This document shows, piece by piece, positions 52,548-63,247 of a stretch of 64,000 nucleotides of DNA (position 1 is its first letter; every line of letters begins with the position of its first letter). A program made the translations under genes and the position numbers. Below the pieces are notes generated by a model. The model saw nothing but the letters and a program-made list of their open reading frames with translations, ran no database searches and was not told the origin of the DNA. Source of the DNA: Lachancea dasiensis (lineage: Eukaryota > Ascomycota > Saccharomycetes > Saccharomycetales > Saccharomycetaceae); the NCBI GenBank assembly GCA_900074725.1, contig LT598460.1, positions 439,502 through 503,501 on the forward strand. The letters run 5' to 3'.

Positions 52548-52732
52548 CTAAATACACGTAGTTCCCAACTTCAATACATTTTAAAACAGTATAGCTGAGA
52601 GTATCATTTTGTCTCGTCCAACGTTGACACAGTTCGAGATCACTTATTATTAAATTTTGGCCCGTTCCGAAAAATGATGGAGAGCACTCAACATGTTTAA
52701 TTTTAAAAAAGCTCTAAAAAGGATTCATTGAA

Positions 52733-54169
52733 ATGCTGAAAGTCTGGTTGACTAGGCTCACAGTGCTCACGACCATACTGGCGATTGTTTCCAATATTTA
52801 CATTTTCACTTACCCTTCAATTTTCCCCAGTGAATGTTCCTGGAGGTGCAGCGCTAGGAAGGCTTCGTTAGATGCCGAAGATTCGCTCTCAGCTCTGGAC
52901 AGAGCTATATTATATACTAGCAGATATTTGAGAGACGTAAGCGCTCAATTTTCAAAGGTCGATGGGGTCAAGGAGTCAAGGGACAGAAATCAACCAAGTG
53001 ATGTTCATCTGTTGGCACTCGGAGATCCCCAGATCAAAGGAATTTGGCCTAATACTCCATATCTGAGTAGACTAGACACCTTTGGCAATGATTTCTATTT
53101 GGGGCACATATTTTCAATGATGAAGAAACGGCTTAATCCAACACATGTAGCTGTCATGGGAGATCTGTTCTCGTCGCAGTGGATCGGCGATTCTGAGTTC
53201 TACAACCGAACCATGAGATACACTAGCAGAATATTCCAGCGCAACGTGTCTGTGCTAGAGAATATCAAGAAAGAAAGTCACGATACCAATGGCCAGTATC
53301 AGATAGATTGGGTCAAATTTGCCGATGACCTCGGGGCGCGGCTACAGCAAACACCTAAGAAGTTCGATTTCGGTTATGAAGATGTATACTCCTGGGACCC
53401 CGTAAATGAAGATTACCTTTTTATGAATCTGACCGGCAACCATGACGTGGGGTACTCCGGGGACGCGACCTATCAGCACATGGCTCGTTTCCAGAGTCTA
53501 TTTGGGAAGGACAACTACTGGATCGAGTATGATCGCGGCACAGATCACGCATGGAGAATTGTAGTGTTGAACTCGATGCTACTAGAGGGACCTCCTTTGC
53601 AGCAAGAGCTCATGGATGTTACTTGGGAATTTTTGTACCGCCTGTTCGAACGTCGGTTTGAAGGAAGCACTATCCTGCTAACACATGTACCATTTTACAA
53701 GAAAGAAGGGATATGTGCCGATAGCGAGCTGTTCCGCTATTATCCTCACGATTTCCAGCGCGAGCCCTACAAGCAAAACTTGCTCAGGTCCCAGAACCAT
53801 TTGAGCCAGGGAACCACGAAACGTGTCTTGAACCTCATCTTCGACAATCACAAGCCCGGAATCATTTTGACGGGCCATGATCATGTAGGATGTGAAACCA
53901 TATACAACAAAGATGACAAAACTGGCGAATGGTCGGCCGCAAAAGCGGTAACTTCCACAGATTTTTCTGTTCGAGAGATTACCGTGCGCTCAATGATGGG
54001 CGAGTTTCATGGCAACTCTGGCTTGGTTACAGGTCAATTCAATACCAAGACTAAATTATGGGAGTGGTCCTTCACCTTGTGTCCCTTCTCAGTACAGCAT
54101 ATTTGGTGGTTCACTAAAGTTGTCACTCTTCTAAGCGGTTTGCTCCTTTCCATTCGGGTATTTATATAG
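52733..54169 (+). CDS. TED1: GPI-glycan remodelling phosphoesterase Ted1
   Basis: ER metallophosphoesterase that removes ethanolamine phosphate from the second mannose of GPI anchors, working with the p24 protein Emp24 in ER export. 478 residues (yeast 473). An N-terminal membrane segment lies at about 8-28 and a C-terminal one at about 455-475. The metallophosphoesterase blocks are intact: GDPQIKG, GDLFSSQW, GNHD (235-238), HVPFYK and TGHDHVGC. The luminal domain lies between the two anchors. Position equals YIL039W. Confidence 0.94.
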   Translation: MLKVWLTRLTVLTTILAIVSNIYIFTYPSIFPSECSWRCSARKASLDAEDSLSALDRAILYTSRYLRDVSAQFSKVDGVKESRDRNQPSDVHLLALGDPQIKGIWPNTPYLSRLDTFGNDFYLGHIFSMMKKRLNPTHVAVMGDLFSSQWIGDSEFYNRTMRYTSRIFQRNVSVLENIKKESHDTNGQYQIDWVKFADDLGARLQQTPKKFDFGYEDVYSWDPVNEDYLFMNLTGNHDVGYSGDATYQHMARFQSLFGKDNYWIEYDRGTDHAWRIVVLNSMLLEGPPLQQELMDVTWEFLYRLFERRFEGSTILLTHVPFYKKEGICADSELFRYYPHDFQREPYKQNLLRSQNHLSQGTTKRVLNLIFDNHKPGIILTGHDHVGCETIYNKDDKTGEWSAAKAVTSTDFSVREITVRSMMGEFHGNSGLVTGQFNTKTKLWEWSFTLCPFSVQHIWWFTKVVTLLSGLLLSIRVFI

Positions 54170-54406
54170 AAATGATCGACCCGCTCCTTAGGAACCCACT
54201 CGTAATGCCCACTGCAAGGGCTCGTTCGCCCAAGCGATCAATCTGTTACCAATGGGGCTGGTGAGTACTTTGGTTATATTCTTGAGTACTTGCCGAGTTT
54301 CTACAAGATCAAATGTTTCTATTAAAGTATGTTGTTGACGGGAAAAATAGCGATCTGAAGGCCAACGAAGGGCTACCTACAGGGAAGCTGCCGATATCAG
54401 TAGGTT

Positions 54407-56737
54407 ATGGAAGGTATCAAAGATAAAAGCCTATTGACAAGATTTACGAGAATACGCAAGAGACCTCAACAGCCTTTAACAGACCTCACCGAGCTGTACA
54501 GTCGAATTGCTAATGAATCCATATACTACTTGAAGTTAGAGGAAAAGCAAGAGTACCGGAAGGCAGTACTTGGTTGGAAGGCACTAAATACACATGTCTT
54601 GTATGAGTTGACACAAATAGAACACCAATATCCTCACACACAACATTTCACCAAGGATGAAATCAGCATTCAGAATGGGGTACGAGAATTATATCACAAA
54701 AGCTTGCAGCACTTGGAACGAGTCACCAAGCTTCACCAGGGTGCTGAACCTGAAGCGTACTCTGCGGGGAAATTAGCATCATCTTTTTCAAGGAGACCAG
54801 CACCCCCGGCTTCGGGTTCTAGATCAATGCTCAAAACATTGAGGGACCCGAAATTGCAATACAATAAAAACCACACCGCGTCAGCTCCAGCTATCACCAA
54901 TGGGAAGCCTAATAGCAGAAGCAACAGCCACAATGCGAAAATTAATTTCACAACTTCGAAGCCCTTGAGGGCCGAGAATGCCTTCAATGGCTTTGATGAG
55001 GAGCAGAACTTGATAGATTTTTCGGACGATGACAATGATGTAAGCTCCAAGAGTGAGCCTGTGCTCGCAAGTGATACAGCCAGTGACAATGGCATCGACT
55101 TTGATGTGCAAGACTATTTTGACGACTATTTGGACGTCGATCAAGAGGAGCTGAAACGGTTAGAGGCCTTCAATAACTTAGAAGGAATTCGCAGCGAATT
55201 TAACGACTTTTCAATGGCCACGAAATCATTGAGCCCTCAGGCAGCGGATTCGCAAGCGAAGCCAACCCGAGTGGCGTCACCGCCGGCCCGAGAAAAATTG
55301 AGACAGCGCCCTGCTCAAGCACCTGTAATCAGATCCGGGGCTTTGCCAAAAACAACGAACTCATCCATCAGCACAACTAAGCGTCCTGTAAGGAAAGATG
55401 CGGACTCTTTGAGTACATCCCGGCCGGTTGCCCAGAACTCAGCATCGGCTCCCATCGTTAAGAGCCGCGCTACAGCGGCGTCGACGAAAGACGTACCGAT
55501 ATTAAATAAAAGAGTCTTAAGAGCACCTAAGCCAGCGAGTGGGGGGAAGGTCTCTGAATCTAGATCGACCAAGTCCAAACAGCCTGTTAGGGCTTCCCCT
55601 ATCAATACTATCAAGGGAGTTCAACAAAAACAGGGAGCCGCGTCTGCTGCACCAACAAAAGCACTACCAAAGCCCAAATCACCTCCCCCCTCCACTAAAA
55701 GCCGAGGAGAGTCTGTGGTTCCCGCGTCAGAGGACATAGACGAGAAAACGATCAAAGAAGCCCTCGAAGATGAAATAATCGAACAACTTAGAGGTATTGA
55801 TAAGGCAGCGGCCAAACAGATATTTTCGGAAATTGTTGTTCGCGGCGATAAAGTGCACTGGGATGACATCGCAGGTTTAGAAGCAGCCAAAAATTCTTTG
55901 AAAGAGGCGGTTGTATACCCCTTCTTGAGGCCCGACTTGTTTAGGGGCTTAAGAGAACCAGTACGGGGAATGCTGCTTTTTGGTCCTCCCGGTACAGGTA
56001 AAACTATGCTGGCCAGGGCAGTAGCTACCGAGTCGAACTCGACATTCTTCTCGATCAGTGCCTCAAGTCTAACATCAAAGTACTTGGGTGAAAGTGAAAA
56101 ACTGGTTCGTGCCCTGTTTGCCATTGCCAAGAAACTCTCGCCATCGATTGTGTTTGTCGACGAAATCGACTCTATCATGGGAAGCAGGAATAACGATGGA
56201 GAGAATGAGTCTAGTCGTAGGATCAAAAATGAGTTTTTGGTTCAATGGTCATCACTTTCGAGTGCTGCAGCTGGCAGTAAAGGTAATGCCGCTGGGGCTA
56301 GTAATGAAGAAGAGGAGGACGAACGAGTTTTAATTTTGGGTGCTACCAACCTTCCCTGGAGCATTGACGAAGCCGCTCGTAGGAGATTCGTGAGACGGCA
56401 GTATATACCTCTCCCGGAGGTGGAGACCCGAAAAAAACAGCTTTCCAAGCTGCTAATGCATCAAACTCATACTTTGACGGAAGATGACTTTACAGAGCTT
56501 CTGGAACTCACGGATGGATATTCCGGTAGCGACATTACTTCGCTGGCCAAGGACGCAGCGATGGGTCCCCTGCGAGAACTGGGTGACAAACTTCTTTCCA
56601 CACGCCGTGATCAAATTCGGGCAATTACATTACAAGATGTGAAGAACAGTTTGAGCTACATCAAGCCATCTGTCTCGAAGGACGGCTTGGAGCAGTACGA
56701 GGAATGGGCCGAAAAATTCGGTTCCTCGGGTGTGTAA
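54407..56737 (+). CDS. SAP1: AAA ATPase Sap1 (meiotic-type AAA)
   Basis: AAA-family ATPase of the Sap1/Yta6/spastin-like group, 776 residues (yeast Sap1 897). An N-terminal helical region (about 20-105) resembles a MIT-like bundle, followed by about 330 residues of basic, serine/proline-rich disordered sequence. The AAA core holds [19 protein letters not shown], Walker A GPPGTGKT at 526-533, Walker B VFVDEID at 582-588 and the second region of homology with [19 protein letters not shown], and ends with the Vps4-type C-terminal helix. Yeast Sap1 binds the transcription regulator Sin1 in two-hybrid tests; the function is unclear. Position equals YER047C. Confidence 0.93.
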   Translation: MEGIKDKSLLTRFTRIRKRPQQPLTDLTELYSRIANESIYYLKLEEKQEYRKAVLGWKALNTHVLYELTQIEHQYPHTQHFTKDEISIQNGVRELYHKSLQHLERVTKLHQGAEPEAYSAGKLASSFSRRPAPPASGSRSMLKTLRDPKLQYNKNHTASAPAITNGKPNSRSNSHNAKINFTTSKPLRAENAFNGFDEEQNLIDFSDDDNDVSSKSEPVLASDTASDNGIDFDVQDYFDDYLDVDQEELKRLEAFNNLEGIRSEFNDFSMATKSLSPQAADSQAKPTRVASPPAREKLRQRPAQAPVIRSGALPKTTNSSISTTKRPVRKDADSLSTSRPVAQNSASAPIVKSRATAASTKDVPILNKRVLRAPKPASGGKVSESRSTKSKQPVRASPINTIKGVQQKQGAASAAPTKALPKPKSPPPSTKSRGESVVPASEDIDEKTIKEALEDEIIEQLRGIDKAAAKQIFSEIVVRGDKVHWDDIAGLEAAKNSLKEAVVYPFLRPDLFRGLREPVRGMLLFGPPGTGKTMLARAVATESNSTFFSISASSLTSKYLGESEKLVRALFAIAKKLSPSIVFVDEIDSIMGSRNNDGENESSRRIKNEFLVQWSSLSSAAAGSKGNAAGASNEEEEDERVLILGATNLPWSIDEAARRRFVRRQYIPLPEVETRKKQLSKLLMHQTHTLTEDDFTELLELTDGYSGSDITSLAKDAAMGPLRELGDKLLSTRRDQIRAITLQDVKNSLSYIKPSVSKDGLEQYEEWAEKFGSSGV

Positions 56738-57299
56738 CTGACGGGTACTAAGTAAGAATAATATTGCATTTCATCTCCCATGACTGGGTATTGCAGTGGG
56801 GCCTTACAATTGTTTTATCGGTAATATGTAGTAAATAGGTCATCTTTTCTGATAGACAGTCGCAGTCGCCCGCATCGCAATGACATTGAGGGAAAAAATT
56901 ATATGCACCGAGCTGATCTGATCATCTTAGTCCACAACACTCAGGAAGGTACACACAAATGTTCAGTCGCTACTGATTAATCTGTCTTAGTTACATGGTT
57001 TGTCTAATTCGGCTCTTCGCCATATGAACTGACCTTTTATTTCGCTTTTCTCCGCTTCATGCTTACCGGCCGGCAAAACCGAAAGATAAGCCGTGATATC
57101 GATAAGATTACCATATATATAAGGGCGTGCGATGATCCACCTATACCAAACAACTTATCATTCACAGTGTTATACATCTAGTGAGCTATCCAGACTTTTG
57201 CCGGAACTAAGTACACAATCGATTCGATAGTGGACTGTAGGAAGTTGAAAACAATCTTCTCACTTTTGTTATAAATTTGCGAACTTGGAGCTGCCGAAG
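56738..57299 (+). promoter_or_regulatory. Xanthine dioxygenase promoter with GATAAG cluster and TATA
   Basis: Three GATA-factor sites occur within 75 bp: GATAAG at 57085-57090 and 57101-57106, and CTTATC at 57154-57159, about 140-215 bp before the ATG at 57300. A TATA box (TATATATAAG, about 57114-57123) sits between them and the gene. Just upstream is CGG-N5-CCG (57071-57081), a possible Zn2Cys6 activator site. Paired GATAAG near a TATA box is the usual layout of nitrogen-catabolite-repressed genes (Gln3/Gat1). Motif evidence only. Confidence 0.65.
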
Positions 57300-58433
57300 A
57301 TGGCTATCGAAGTTACTAAGCTGGAAGGCCAGCCATTAGGAGCAACAATCAAGCTTCCAGAAGGTTGCAATGATCCAAGCAAACTTTCTGCTGAAGATTT
57401 TGACGATCTATACAAGGCACTTCATGAGCACTTGGTGGTGGTGATTCCGGGAATGGAGGACCTATCTCCCGAGTCGCAATGGAAACTGACAACCAGATTC
57501 GACCCTACCTGTGATCAAACTGGGAAGTCATATGGACACGGGAAGGAATTTCGTCATGACAAATCTGTGCTGAAAAAAGACGGGACGTCAATTCCTGACC
57601 AACCTCAAGTGCAGGTTTTGGGACAGGGCAGCTGGCCTGCAGGCCATCATGGCCTCGGTGACATTGAGCTCAGACACCCTACTCATTTTGACTTCCACCG
57701 TGATCCTCTTTCCCAGGAACAGGCGTACAAGCAGGATATGACTCGTTTCTACAGATGGCATCTCGATTCGGCATTGTACGGGCTCTCCCCACCTGTTGCC
57801 ACTACATTGTTGGGAATACATGTACCTCCACACTCTAAAAAGCAGAAGATTTTATATGAAGACAACAATGAAGTCTTGGAGGTTACGCAGGGTGCGACGG
57901 CATTCATTTCTGGTGCCAGAGCTTTTGACCTATTGACTCCTGAAGAGCAAGACCGCGCCTTAAAAACTGTGGTGGAATACGCACCTCATCCCTATATCTT
58001 CATTTCACCTGCTAGAGCAACATCTGACGGTTTGACCATGGTTTCCGAAGGGAAAGAGATGTCACTTGACGAATTGCCTCCTTGGGAAGATGCGAAGGTT
58101 AAGCGCCTACCTATGGTATGGACAAATCCTGTTACCAAAAAGCATCATCTACAAGTACATGGTTGTTGTATCCACAAATTGCTTCTTCCTGACGGAACAA
58201 CACTTGAGCTTGAGGAAGCCCGTAAAGAAGTCCACAGGATGATGAGGCCAGCTATTTCTCCAAAGTATGTGTACGCCCATGATTGGAGCAAAGGTGATTT
58301 GGCCATATTTTTCAACAGAGGTGTTTTGCATTCTGTGACTGGTCAGTTCTCTCCTGGCGAAAAAAGACTAATGCATCAATGCAACATAGCGTCTGGCAAG
58401 GATCCGCAAACAATTTTGGATGTTGCAGCTTAA
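57300..58433 (+). CDS. Fe(II)/2-oxoglutarate-dependent xanthine dioxygenase (XanA family, probable)
   Basis: TauD/TfdA-type oxygenase of 377 residues, starting at the ATG at 57300. The best family fit is fungal XanA/Xan1, which oxidises xanthine to uric acid using 2-oxoglutarate and so replaces molybdenum xanthine dehydrogenase in purine use. The facial triad is H154 and D156 (RWHLDSALYGL) and H344 (RGVLHSVTG), with R356 for 2-oxoglutarate and a downstream QCN at 360-362. The block LGQGSWPAGHHGLGDIELRHPTH with FDFHRDPLS is also typical. S. cerevisiae has no such gene at this place. The GATAAG-rich promoter supports a nitrogen-source role. Lower possibility: a related dioxygenase with another substrate. 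Confidence 0.85.
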   Translation: MAIEVTKLEGQPLGATIKLPEGCNDPSKLSAEDFDDLYKALHEHLVVVIPGMEDLSPESQWKLTTRFDPTCDQTGKSYGHGKEFRHDKSVLKKDGTSIPDQPQVQVLGQGSWPAGHHGLGDIELRHPTHFDFHRDPLSQEQAYKQDMTRFYRWHLDSALYGLSPPVATTLLGIHVPPHSKKQKILYEDNNEVLEVTQGATAFISGARAFDLLTPEEQDRALKTVVEYAPHPYIFISPARATSDGLTMVSEGKEMSLDELPPWEDAKVKRLPMVWTNPVTKKHHLQVHGCCIHKLLLPDGTTLELEEARKEVHRMMRPAISPKYVYAHDWSKGDLAIFFNRGVLHSVTGQFSPGEKRLMHQCNIASGKDPQTILDVAA

Positions 58434-58637
58434 GAAGGGTAAAAGCGCTGCTTGAATGCCTTGGCTTCGTGTTGATTTTGGATCGAAACATCACTATTCT
58501 GAAGACGAGGCTCTTCACCTCTAGGCTTGATTCATCATAAATACTAAATAATACAGTCCAGTTAACCATGTTATGCACAAACGCATTTTAACTTCAAATA
58601 CTTAATCTTGTCTGGCCTGAAGGCGAGCAAATATTTC

Positions 58638-60947
58638 TTAATTCGGCGCAATGGGACCCTGTTCATCGCTGACATCGGCTTTCAGAGCAGAAGGCTCTTT
58701 TAAGCTGCTATAATCTAGCTTGTAGTTCAACTTGTCAATCACGGCCCAGTCATCCAAATTGAAGATTTTGTAATCTGCGATCTCACAGGTGTCGTTCGTA
58801 AATTTCGGAGGGCCGTGTCTACAATACCAATGTTCACCTGATGATGAAACTATCCAGCTACGTTCCACAAGAAGTTTGTAAGCAATGGTTTGCTCCAAAG
58901 GAGTAATGGAATAATAATAGCAGTAAAACAATGAAAATGTCTCCAGACCACGGAATTTTTCCAATATTCTATCCAAGTCCACAATTCCATCATTTTTTAA
59001 CTCAGGTAACTCTTCTCGCAGACCGCAGCGTGTGATATCCCAAAAACTTGTGGACCTAAAAGCATCCAAAGGAGACGGAGGGTTAGCACCCACCGGAACA
59101 TCGACAAGTCTTGCGATCGAGCAGGAATCGCATATTGTTCGTTGTTTACCACTGTTTTGATTGTTTTGGTAAGCATCATTTTGGACCAATGTGGTACTCA
59201 GAATAAAATCCTGAATCCCGCTAGGTAGTACTAATAGCTCCAGGTCCTCGCTTAGGTTCTTCTTTAGTTCTTGTAGTTTCAGGCTCCGGCCAACGAATTC
59301 TTCGGTGGTGTAGACTTTCTGCTCCGCAAGCTCCTCGAAGTCTTCTTCGGAGTAATCAGATTCATAATCATCGCTAATCAATCCTGGTTGTGGGCTCTCT
59401 GGTATGACAGTTTGGTCTTCATTGAATGGTTTTTGTTGTTGTGATATCCTATTAATATCCAGAGAGCCTACTGGGTGGCCCAGACCAGGAGGGGCTGCGG
59501 ACGTCACTATGCTACTGGTAGATGTGGTCCTCTTTGGGAGAGTGGAAGCAAGAGGAAGTTTAGACATAACCGGGGTATTTGAAGCACTTGTAACAGTGCT
59601 GTTAGCGACCGAAGCAGAGTTAGATGTGGTCGCCGCCTGAAAATTGCTTAAAGACTCCGCCTTTTTATCCTTTTCAGCTGCTTGGGAGGCAGCAGCGGCC
59701 CATCTTAAGTCGCCAGCTGGTCTGATTGGTATCGTTGCAGGCTTTAAAGTGCTAGTTGTAGAAATGCCACTGAGAGACTGGTGAAACGTATGTCCCTGTG
59801 AATCCGGTGAGACTTCGCGCGATACGCTGCGGAGTTTCGGTAGAGGACCGGAAGCGGGTGTTTGAGCAGAAACGGCTCCTGAGGATGTCGATAGCGATCC
59901 ATTAGGTACCTTATTAGGAGCTGTTGCTGGTATGCTGGTACCTGCTGACGACAAAGCTGGTGAAACTGACCTTGACGTACTTACAGATGGGGGGTCACTT
60001 TGTAGCTCGTTGTGCCGCGATTCGCTCTTGGGAGGTATCACAATTCCTGTAGCCTCAGAAGCATGGTCAGTAGGCAAAATCCCACCAGCTTTCGCGGAGG
60101 CTTTTGCAGCCTTCTTGGCCTCTCTTTCCATTTTTCGTTGTTCTTTCTTGGATATCTTGGAGTTCTCCTTCGCGGCGTCCTCTTCTAGCTCTTCATTGTG
60201 TTGAGCAGCAAATGCAGCGGCGACTTCATGTGCTATGGCCTCATTAGAAGTCAAATTTAGGCTGTCATAAATGGTTTCGTCTTCCACAAAATCTGCATCC
60301 ATATTAGATTCCATGTAGTAGTTGACGTCGTCCCGCACGCCTTTGACATCTTCTGGATCAAGCTCTTGATTTTCTACAAGCCGTAGTGCAAGCTCCAGTT
60401 GCTGTAGATGCCACCTATACCTGCCTTGCAGGTCTTTTAGCTGGTTTTTGCGTTCCTCATTAGCCACAGTTGCAGTTTTCTTCTTTTTGTTTAATAATAT
60501 CAGTTTGTCGACTTCAACTTGTAGTGAGTCGTACTGCCTCTCCAGTTCTTCAATGGACTGTGATAAATATTCGCACACTTCCCGTCGCTCCTTTTCCTGT
60601 GGATCCAAACTATCCGATCTTTTCAGGCTGTTATTAGAATATGCCTTCTCTTTAGAGGCTTTTTCAACTGCCTTGTATTTCTCCATTGCGACTTCTACGG
60701 ATCGCCTATGTTCCAGAAGCGAATCTTTGTCTTTGATTTCTGGAGAGCTTTGCCAGGATTTGATCTGCTCTCGCAGTCTCTGTAATTTCTTCACTTCCCG
60801 CTTCAAGTCGCATTCTAGCTTATCCTTTTGAGACGGATTATTTGTGCAATTTTCATGTCTCTCGTAGTACATATCAAATATCTCCAACCCTTCGCTGATC
60901 TTCTTGAACACTCGGTCCACTTCCTGCTGTAATTTTCGATGCGCCAT
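58638..60947 (-). CDS. NOT3: CCR4-NOT complex subunit Not3
   Basis: Subunit of the CCR4-NOT deadenylase and transcription complex, 769 residues (yeast 836). The N-terminal Not3/5 domain (1 to about 235) is a long charged coiled coil starting MAHRKLQQEVDRVFKKISEG and containing REQIKSWQSSPEIKDKD. The middle (about 260-540) is serine/threonine/alanine-rich and likely disordered. The C-terminal NOT box (about 640-745) includes LETFSLFYCYYYSITPLEQ and the end segment WAVIDKLNYKLDYSSLK. NOT3 and NOT5 are paralogues; position (YIL038C) favours NOT3. Convergent with the dioxygenase gene. Confidence 0.93.
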   Translation of the reverse strand: MAHRKLQQEVDRVFKKISEGLEIFDMYYERHENCTNNPSQKDKLECDLKREVKKLQRLREQIKSWQSSPEIKDKDSLLEHRRSVEVAMEKYKAVEKASKEKAYSNNSLKRSDSLDPQEKERREVCEYLSQSIEELERQYDSLQVEVDKLILLNKKKKTATVANEERKNQLKDLQGRYRWHLQQLELALRLVENQELDPEDVKGVRDDVNYYMESNMDADFVEDETIYDSLNLTSNEAIAHEVAAAFAAQHNEELEEDAAKENSKISKKEQRKMEREAKKAAKASAKAGGILPTDHASEATGIVIPPKSESRHNELQSDPPSVSTSRSVSPALSSAGTSIPATAPNKVPNGSLSTSSGAVSAQTPASGPLPKLRSVSREVSPDSQGHTFHQSLSGISTTSTLKPATIPIRPAGDLRWAAAASQAAEKDKKAESLSNFQAATTSNSASVANSTVTSASNTPVMSKLPLASTLPKRTTSTSSIVTSAAPPGLGHPVGSLDINRISQQQKPFNEDQTVIPESPQPGLISDDYESDYSEEDFEELAEQKVYTTEEFVGRSLKLQELKKNLSEDLELLVLPSGIQDFILSTTLVQNDAYQNNQNSGKQRTICDSCSIARLVDVPVGANPPSPLDAFRSTSFWDITRCGLREELPELKNDGIVDLDRILEKFRGLETFSLFYCYYYSITPLEQTIAYKLLVERSWIVSSSGEHWYCRHGPPKFTNDTCEIADYKIFNLDDWAVIDKLNYKLDYSSLKEPSALKADVSDEQGPIAPN

Positions 60948-61339
60948 CTTGAGCCGGGAAGCTGCGTAAATTATGTCCAGTTAGCAAATGGCTGATCGAT
61001 CGGCTCGATTGAATGCTACCTTCAATCCAAACCAAAATCTAGCAGCCCTCGAAGTGTGCAGTACCGCAATGTTCTACAAAGGCTAGCTTTCTTACGTGGA
61101 AAATTTTTTATATATCTTAATAGGTGCTCTCTCAAGTTTCTCACTGTTGAAGTGGGAAATTGAGACCTTGATGAGCAGTTACTATCACGTGCAAAAGCTA
61201 CAGAATGATTCAGTGAATGGATTCTCCTTCCTTTGCTGAACTATGGAATGGCTGATATGATGTGCCAACAGCCTTCCAGTTATAATATCCACCTTACTAA
61301 AGTACTTCCTTTTTCAAAATCGTGAACAGGGATTTTAAC
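60948..61339. other. NOT3 upstream / PRM2 downstream region
   Basis: 392 bp, with TCACGTG near 61185; no gene supported. Confidence 0.5.
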
Positions 61340-63130
61340 TCAGTCTGGGCTAGACAGAGCCACAAGTATTCCGGCCAAATGGTGGAGACCAACGATACCG
61401 ATGAGAGAATAGCAACTACGACGGTGCAATAGTTTGAAATTTGTTAAGTATGGGTGTTCTGGGTTAGCCATCTGCCGCTTATACATGCTATGGTCGTCAG
61501 TATCAATGACGCAGGAAAAAGAGGCCAGTAAACTTGAAGCCAACATGGACGAAAGATTGGTGAACGACGAAGGAACTGAATCAAGCTGAGAGGGTATGTG
61601 CGGCGACGTAAGTTGCACTGGGATTTTAGTATAATGGAGTTGGTCCCGCATTTTGGCATACGCAGTGGGAACCGTACCATTACCCGAGCCCCAAAGGGCA
61701 TTGAAGGCTGTGGCATTTAGCCTGGAATTGACCTCCTGTTCAAACTCCCTACACAGTGCGTTGATCTGTCCTATTATGAGGTCATTATTTCCACGGTGAG
61801 TGACGAAAGTCCTCTTGGACAGCCGGTCGGGGTAGCTGTCTGAGTCCGCCAGAATGTTGAGCACTACTTGGCCTTCGATGAAGAAGCTTATGAATAAAGT
61901 CCAGAGAGCCGGCCCATTTGAAACCAGCCACCAGTGAATAATTTTGCTTACTACTTGAGCATTTATTAATCGCTTCTTCCTTGGGCGCTTTGAAAACACA
62001 TGCTCTTCAAGTAATTCGTCAAAAACACCGGCGATCGGGTGAGACGTTGACTGAGTATATGATAGCAGAAGATCCTGAAGAGGACCACGAACTCGCAACC
62101 GGGCTTTGTACATGTTTACAGTGCATGCGCAGTCTTCTATGCACTTAATTTGCGCTTCAATGGTCTGTCGTAGTCGGAACATCTCAATCCGAAAGCCCAA
62201 ATACTCCCGATACATCAACAACAGAATCGTACAAGCATGTACAGAAACGAAAATGCAACTCAGCCTTATGCACTTGCTTCTATAATTTTCATGGCTCTCC
62301 TTGGGTTCGCTTCTTTTATTGAGCGCCTTTGCTTGGGCCTGGTTAAAACTTTGCTTTAGCCCGTTCATTAGGTGTCCCTTGGCCTTCTGTATGTATTTGT
62401 CATTTTCTAGCCATTGAGTTAGGACCCTATCTGGAAGAATTTGAGGTAAATTCACACGCTTCGTAACATTGTAATGATGCATACTTTTCAACCCGGTAAG
62501 ACTGGATGTTACGTTTTCAAAAAGTATCTTTATATCGGTCATGTTGAGTTTCAGTGAATCCAAAACATTTGGTATATCTCCTGTTGTGACAAGAAATCCA
62601 TTGGTGGTGAGATAGTTAACTGACCTCGCGATATTTTGAGCTTGGTGGCCCAAATTTGAAAAAATGGTATCGTTATATTGTTTCAATGACTCATAATGTT
62701 GCTGCCACGCAGTTAATTGTGCCTGGACGGAAGAGTTCCAGTTTTCCAAGATCGAATCCATTTCCAAAGTGTAGTATTCGATCGCGGAGTTCAAAATTTG
62801 AGCGGAGTCGGTAGCTTTCGCTGAGAGATAGTTGTCAATGTGCAGTTCAAACTGTGGGGAAGATTTGAGGGTCCTTGTTGGGGTCACCGATGAGGCTAGG
62901 GTCGAGGACATTGCGAAAATGGAAGTTGTGGAGGCCACTGTCGGAATAGTCGTTGTGACCGTGTTGGTGGTGCATCCGGATCTGTCATTGGAAACTTGGC
63001 TTGCTTGAAATGCTGCCAACCCCCATACTGTTGTCAAAAATACGAAATTGGGAACCAACAAATATGGATTGAATATGCAGGCGACGAGTCTTAGTTTCAG
63101 CGCTGGAAATACTAGAGCAGGCTCGTGCAT
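61340..63130 (-). CDS. PRM2: Pheromone-regulated membrane protein Prm2
   Basis: 596-residue membrane protein (yeast 656) induced by mating pheromone and linked to nuclear fusion/cell fusion. Four likely membrane spans: about 20-42, 290-310, 408-428 and 573-593. The large loop between the first two contains a long, probably helical region with potential N-glycosylation sites (several NxT/S). Conservation in this family is modest; the assignment rests on topology, size and position (YIL037C, next to NOT3). The 117-bp upstream region contains a pheromone response element, which supports the name independently. Confidence 0.85.
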   Translation of the reverse strand: MHEPALVFPALKLRLVACIFNPYLLVPNFVFLTTVWGLAAFQASQVSNDRSGCTTNTVTTTIPTVASTTSIFAMSSTLASSVTPTRTLKSSPQFELHIDNYLSAKATDSAQILNSAIEYYTLEMDSILENWNSSVQAQLTAWQQHYESLKQYNDTIFSNLGHQAQNIARSVNYLTTNGFLVTTGDIPNVLDSLKLNMTDIKILFENVTSSLTGLKSMHHYNVTKRVNLPQILPDRVLTQWLENDKYIQKAKGHLMNGLKQSFNQAQAKALNKRSEPKESHENYRSKCIRLSCIFVSVHACTILLLMYREYLGFRIEMFRLRQTIEAQIKCIEDCACTVNMYKARLRVRGPLQDLLLSYTQSTSHPIAGVFDELLEEHVFSKRPRKKRLINAQVVSKIIHWWLVSNGPALWTLFISFFIEGQVVLNILADSDSYPDRLSKRTFVTHRGNNDLIIGQINALCREFEQEVNSRLNATAFNALWGSGNGTVPTAYAKMRDQLHYTKIPVQLTSPHIPSQLDSVPSSFTNLSSMLASSLLASFSCVIDTDDHSMYKRQMANPEHPYLTNFKLLHRRSCYSLIGIVGLHHLAGILVALSSPD

Positions 63131-63215
63131 TGTAGTGTCAATACGAATATGATTTGAAGCTTTGCTGACTGTGTTTCCGTCAGGCTCTTAAATTTCCGTC
63201 AAGAGGGATGCACGA

Positions 63216-63232
63216 TGTTTCAGTTTGAAACG
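63216..63232. promoter_or_regulatory. Inverted pair of pheromone response elements (Ste12 sites)
   Basis: TGTTTCA (63216-63222), the exact reverse of the consensus TGAAACA, is followed 3 bp later by TGAAACG (63226-63232) in the opposite orientation, one base from consensus. They lie 86-102 bp before the PRM2 ATG. Paired PREs allow cooperative Ste12 binding. Confidence 0.7.
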
Positions 63233-63247
63233 CCTCGAGACAAGGTG

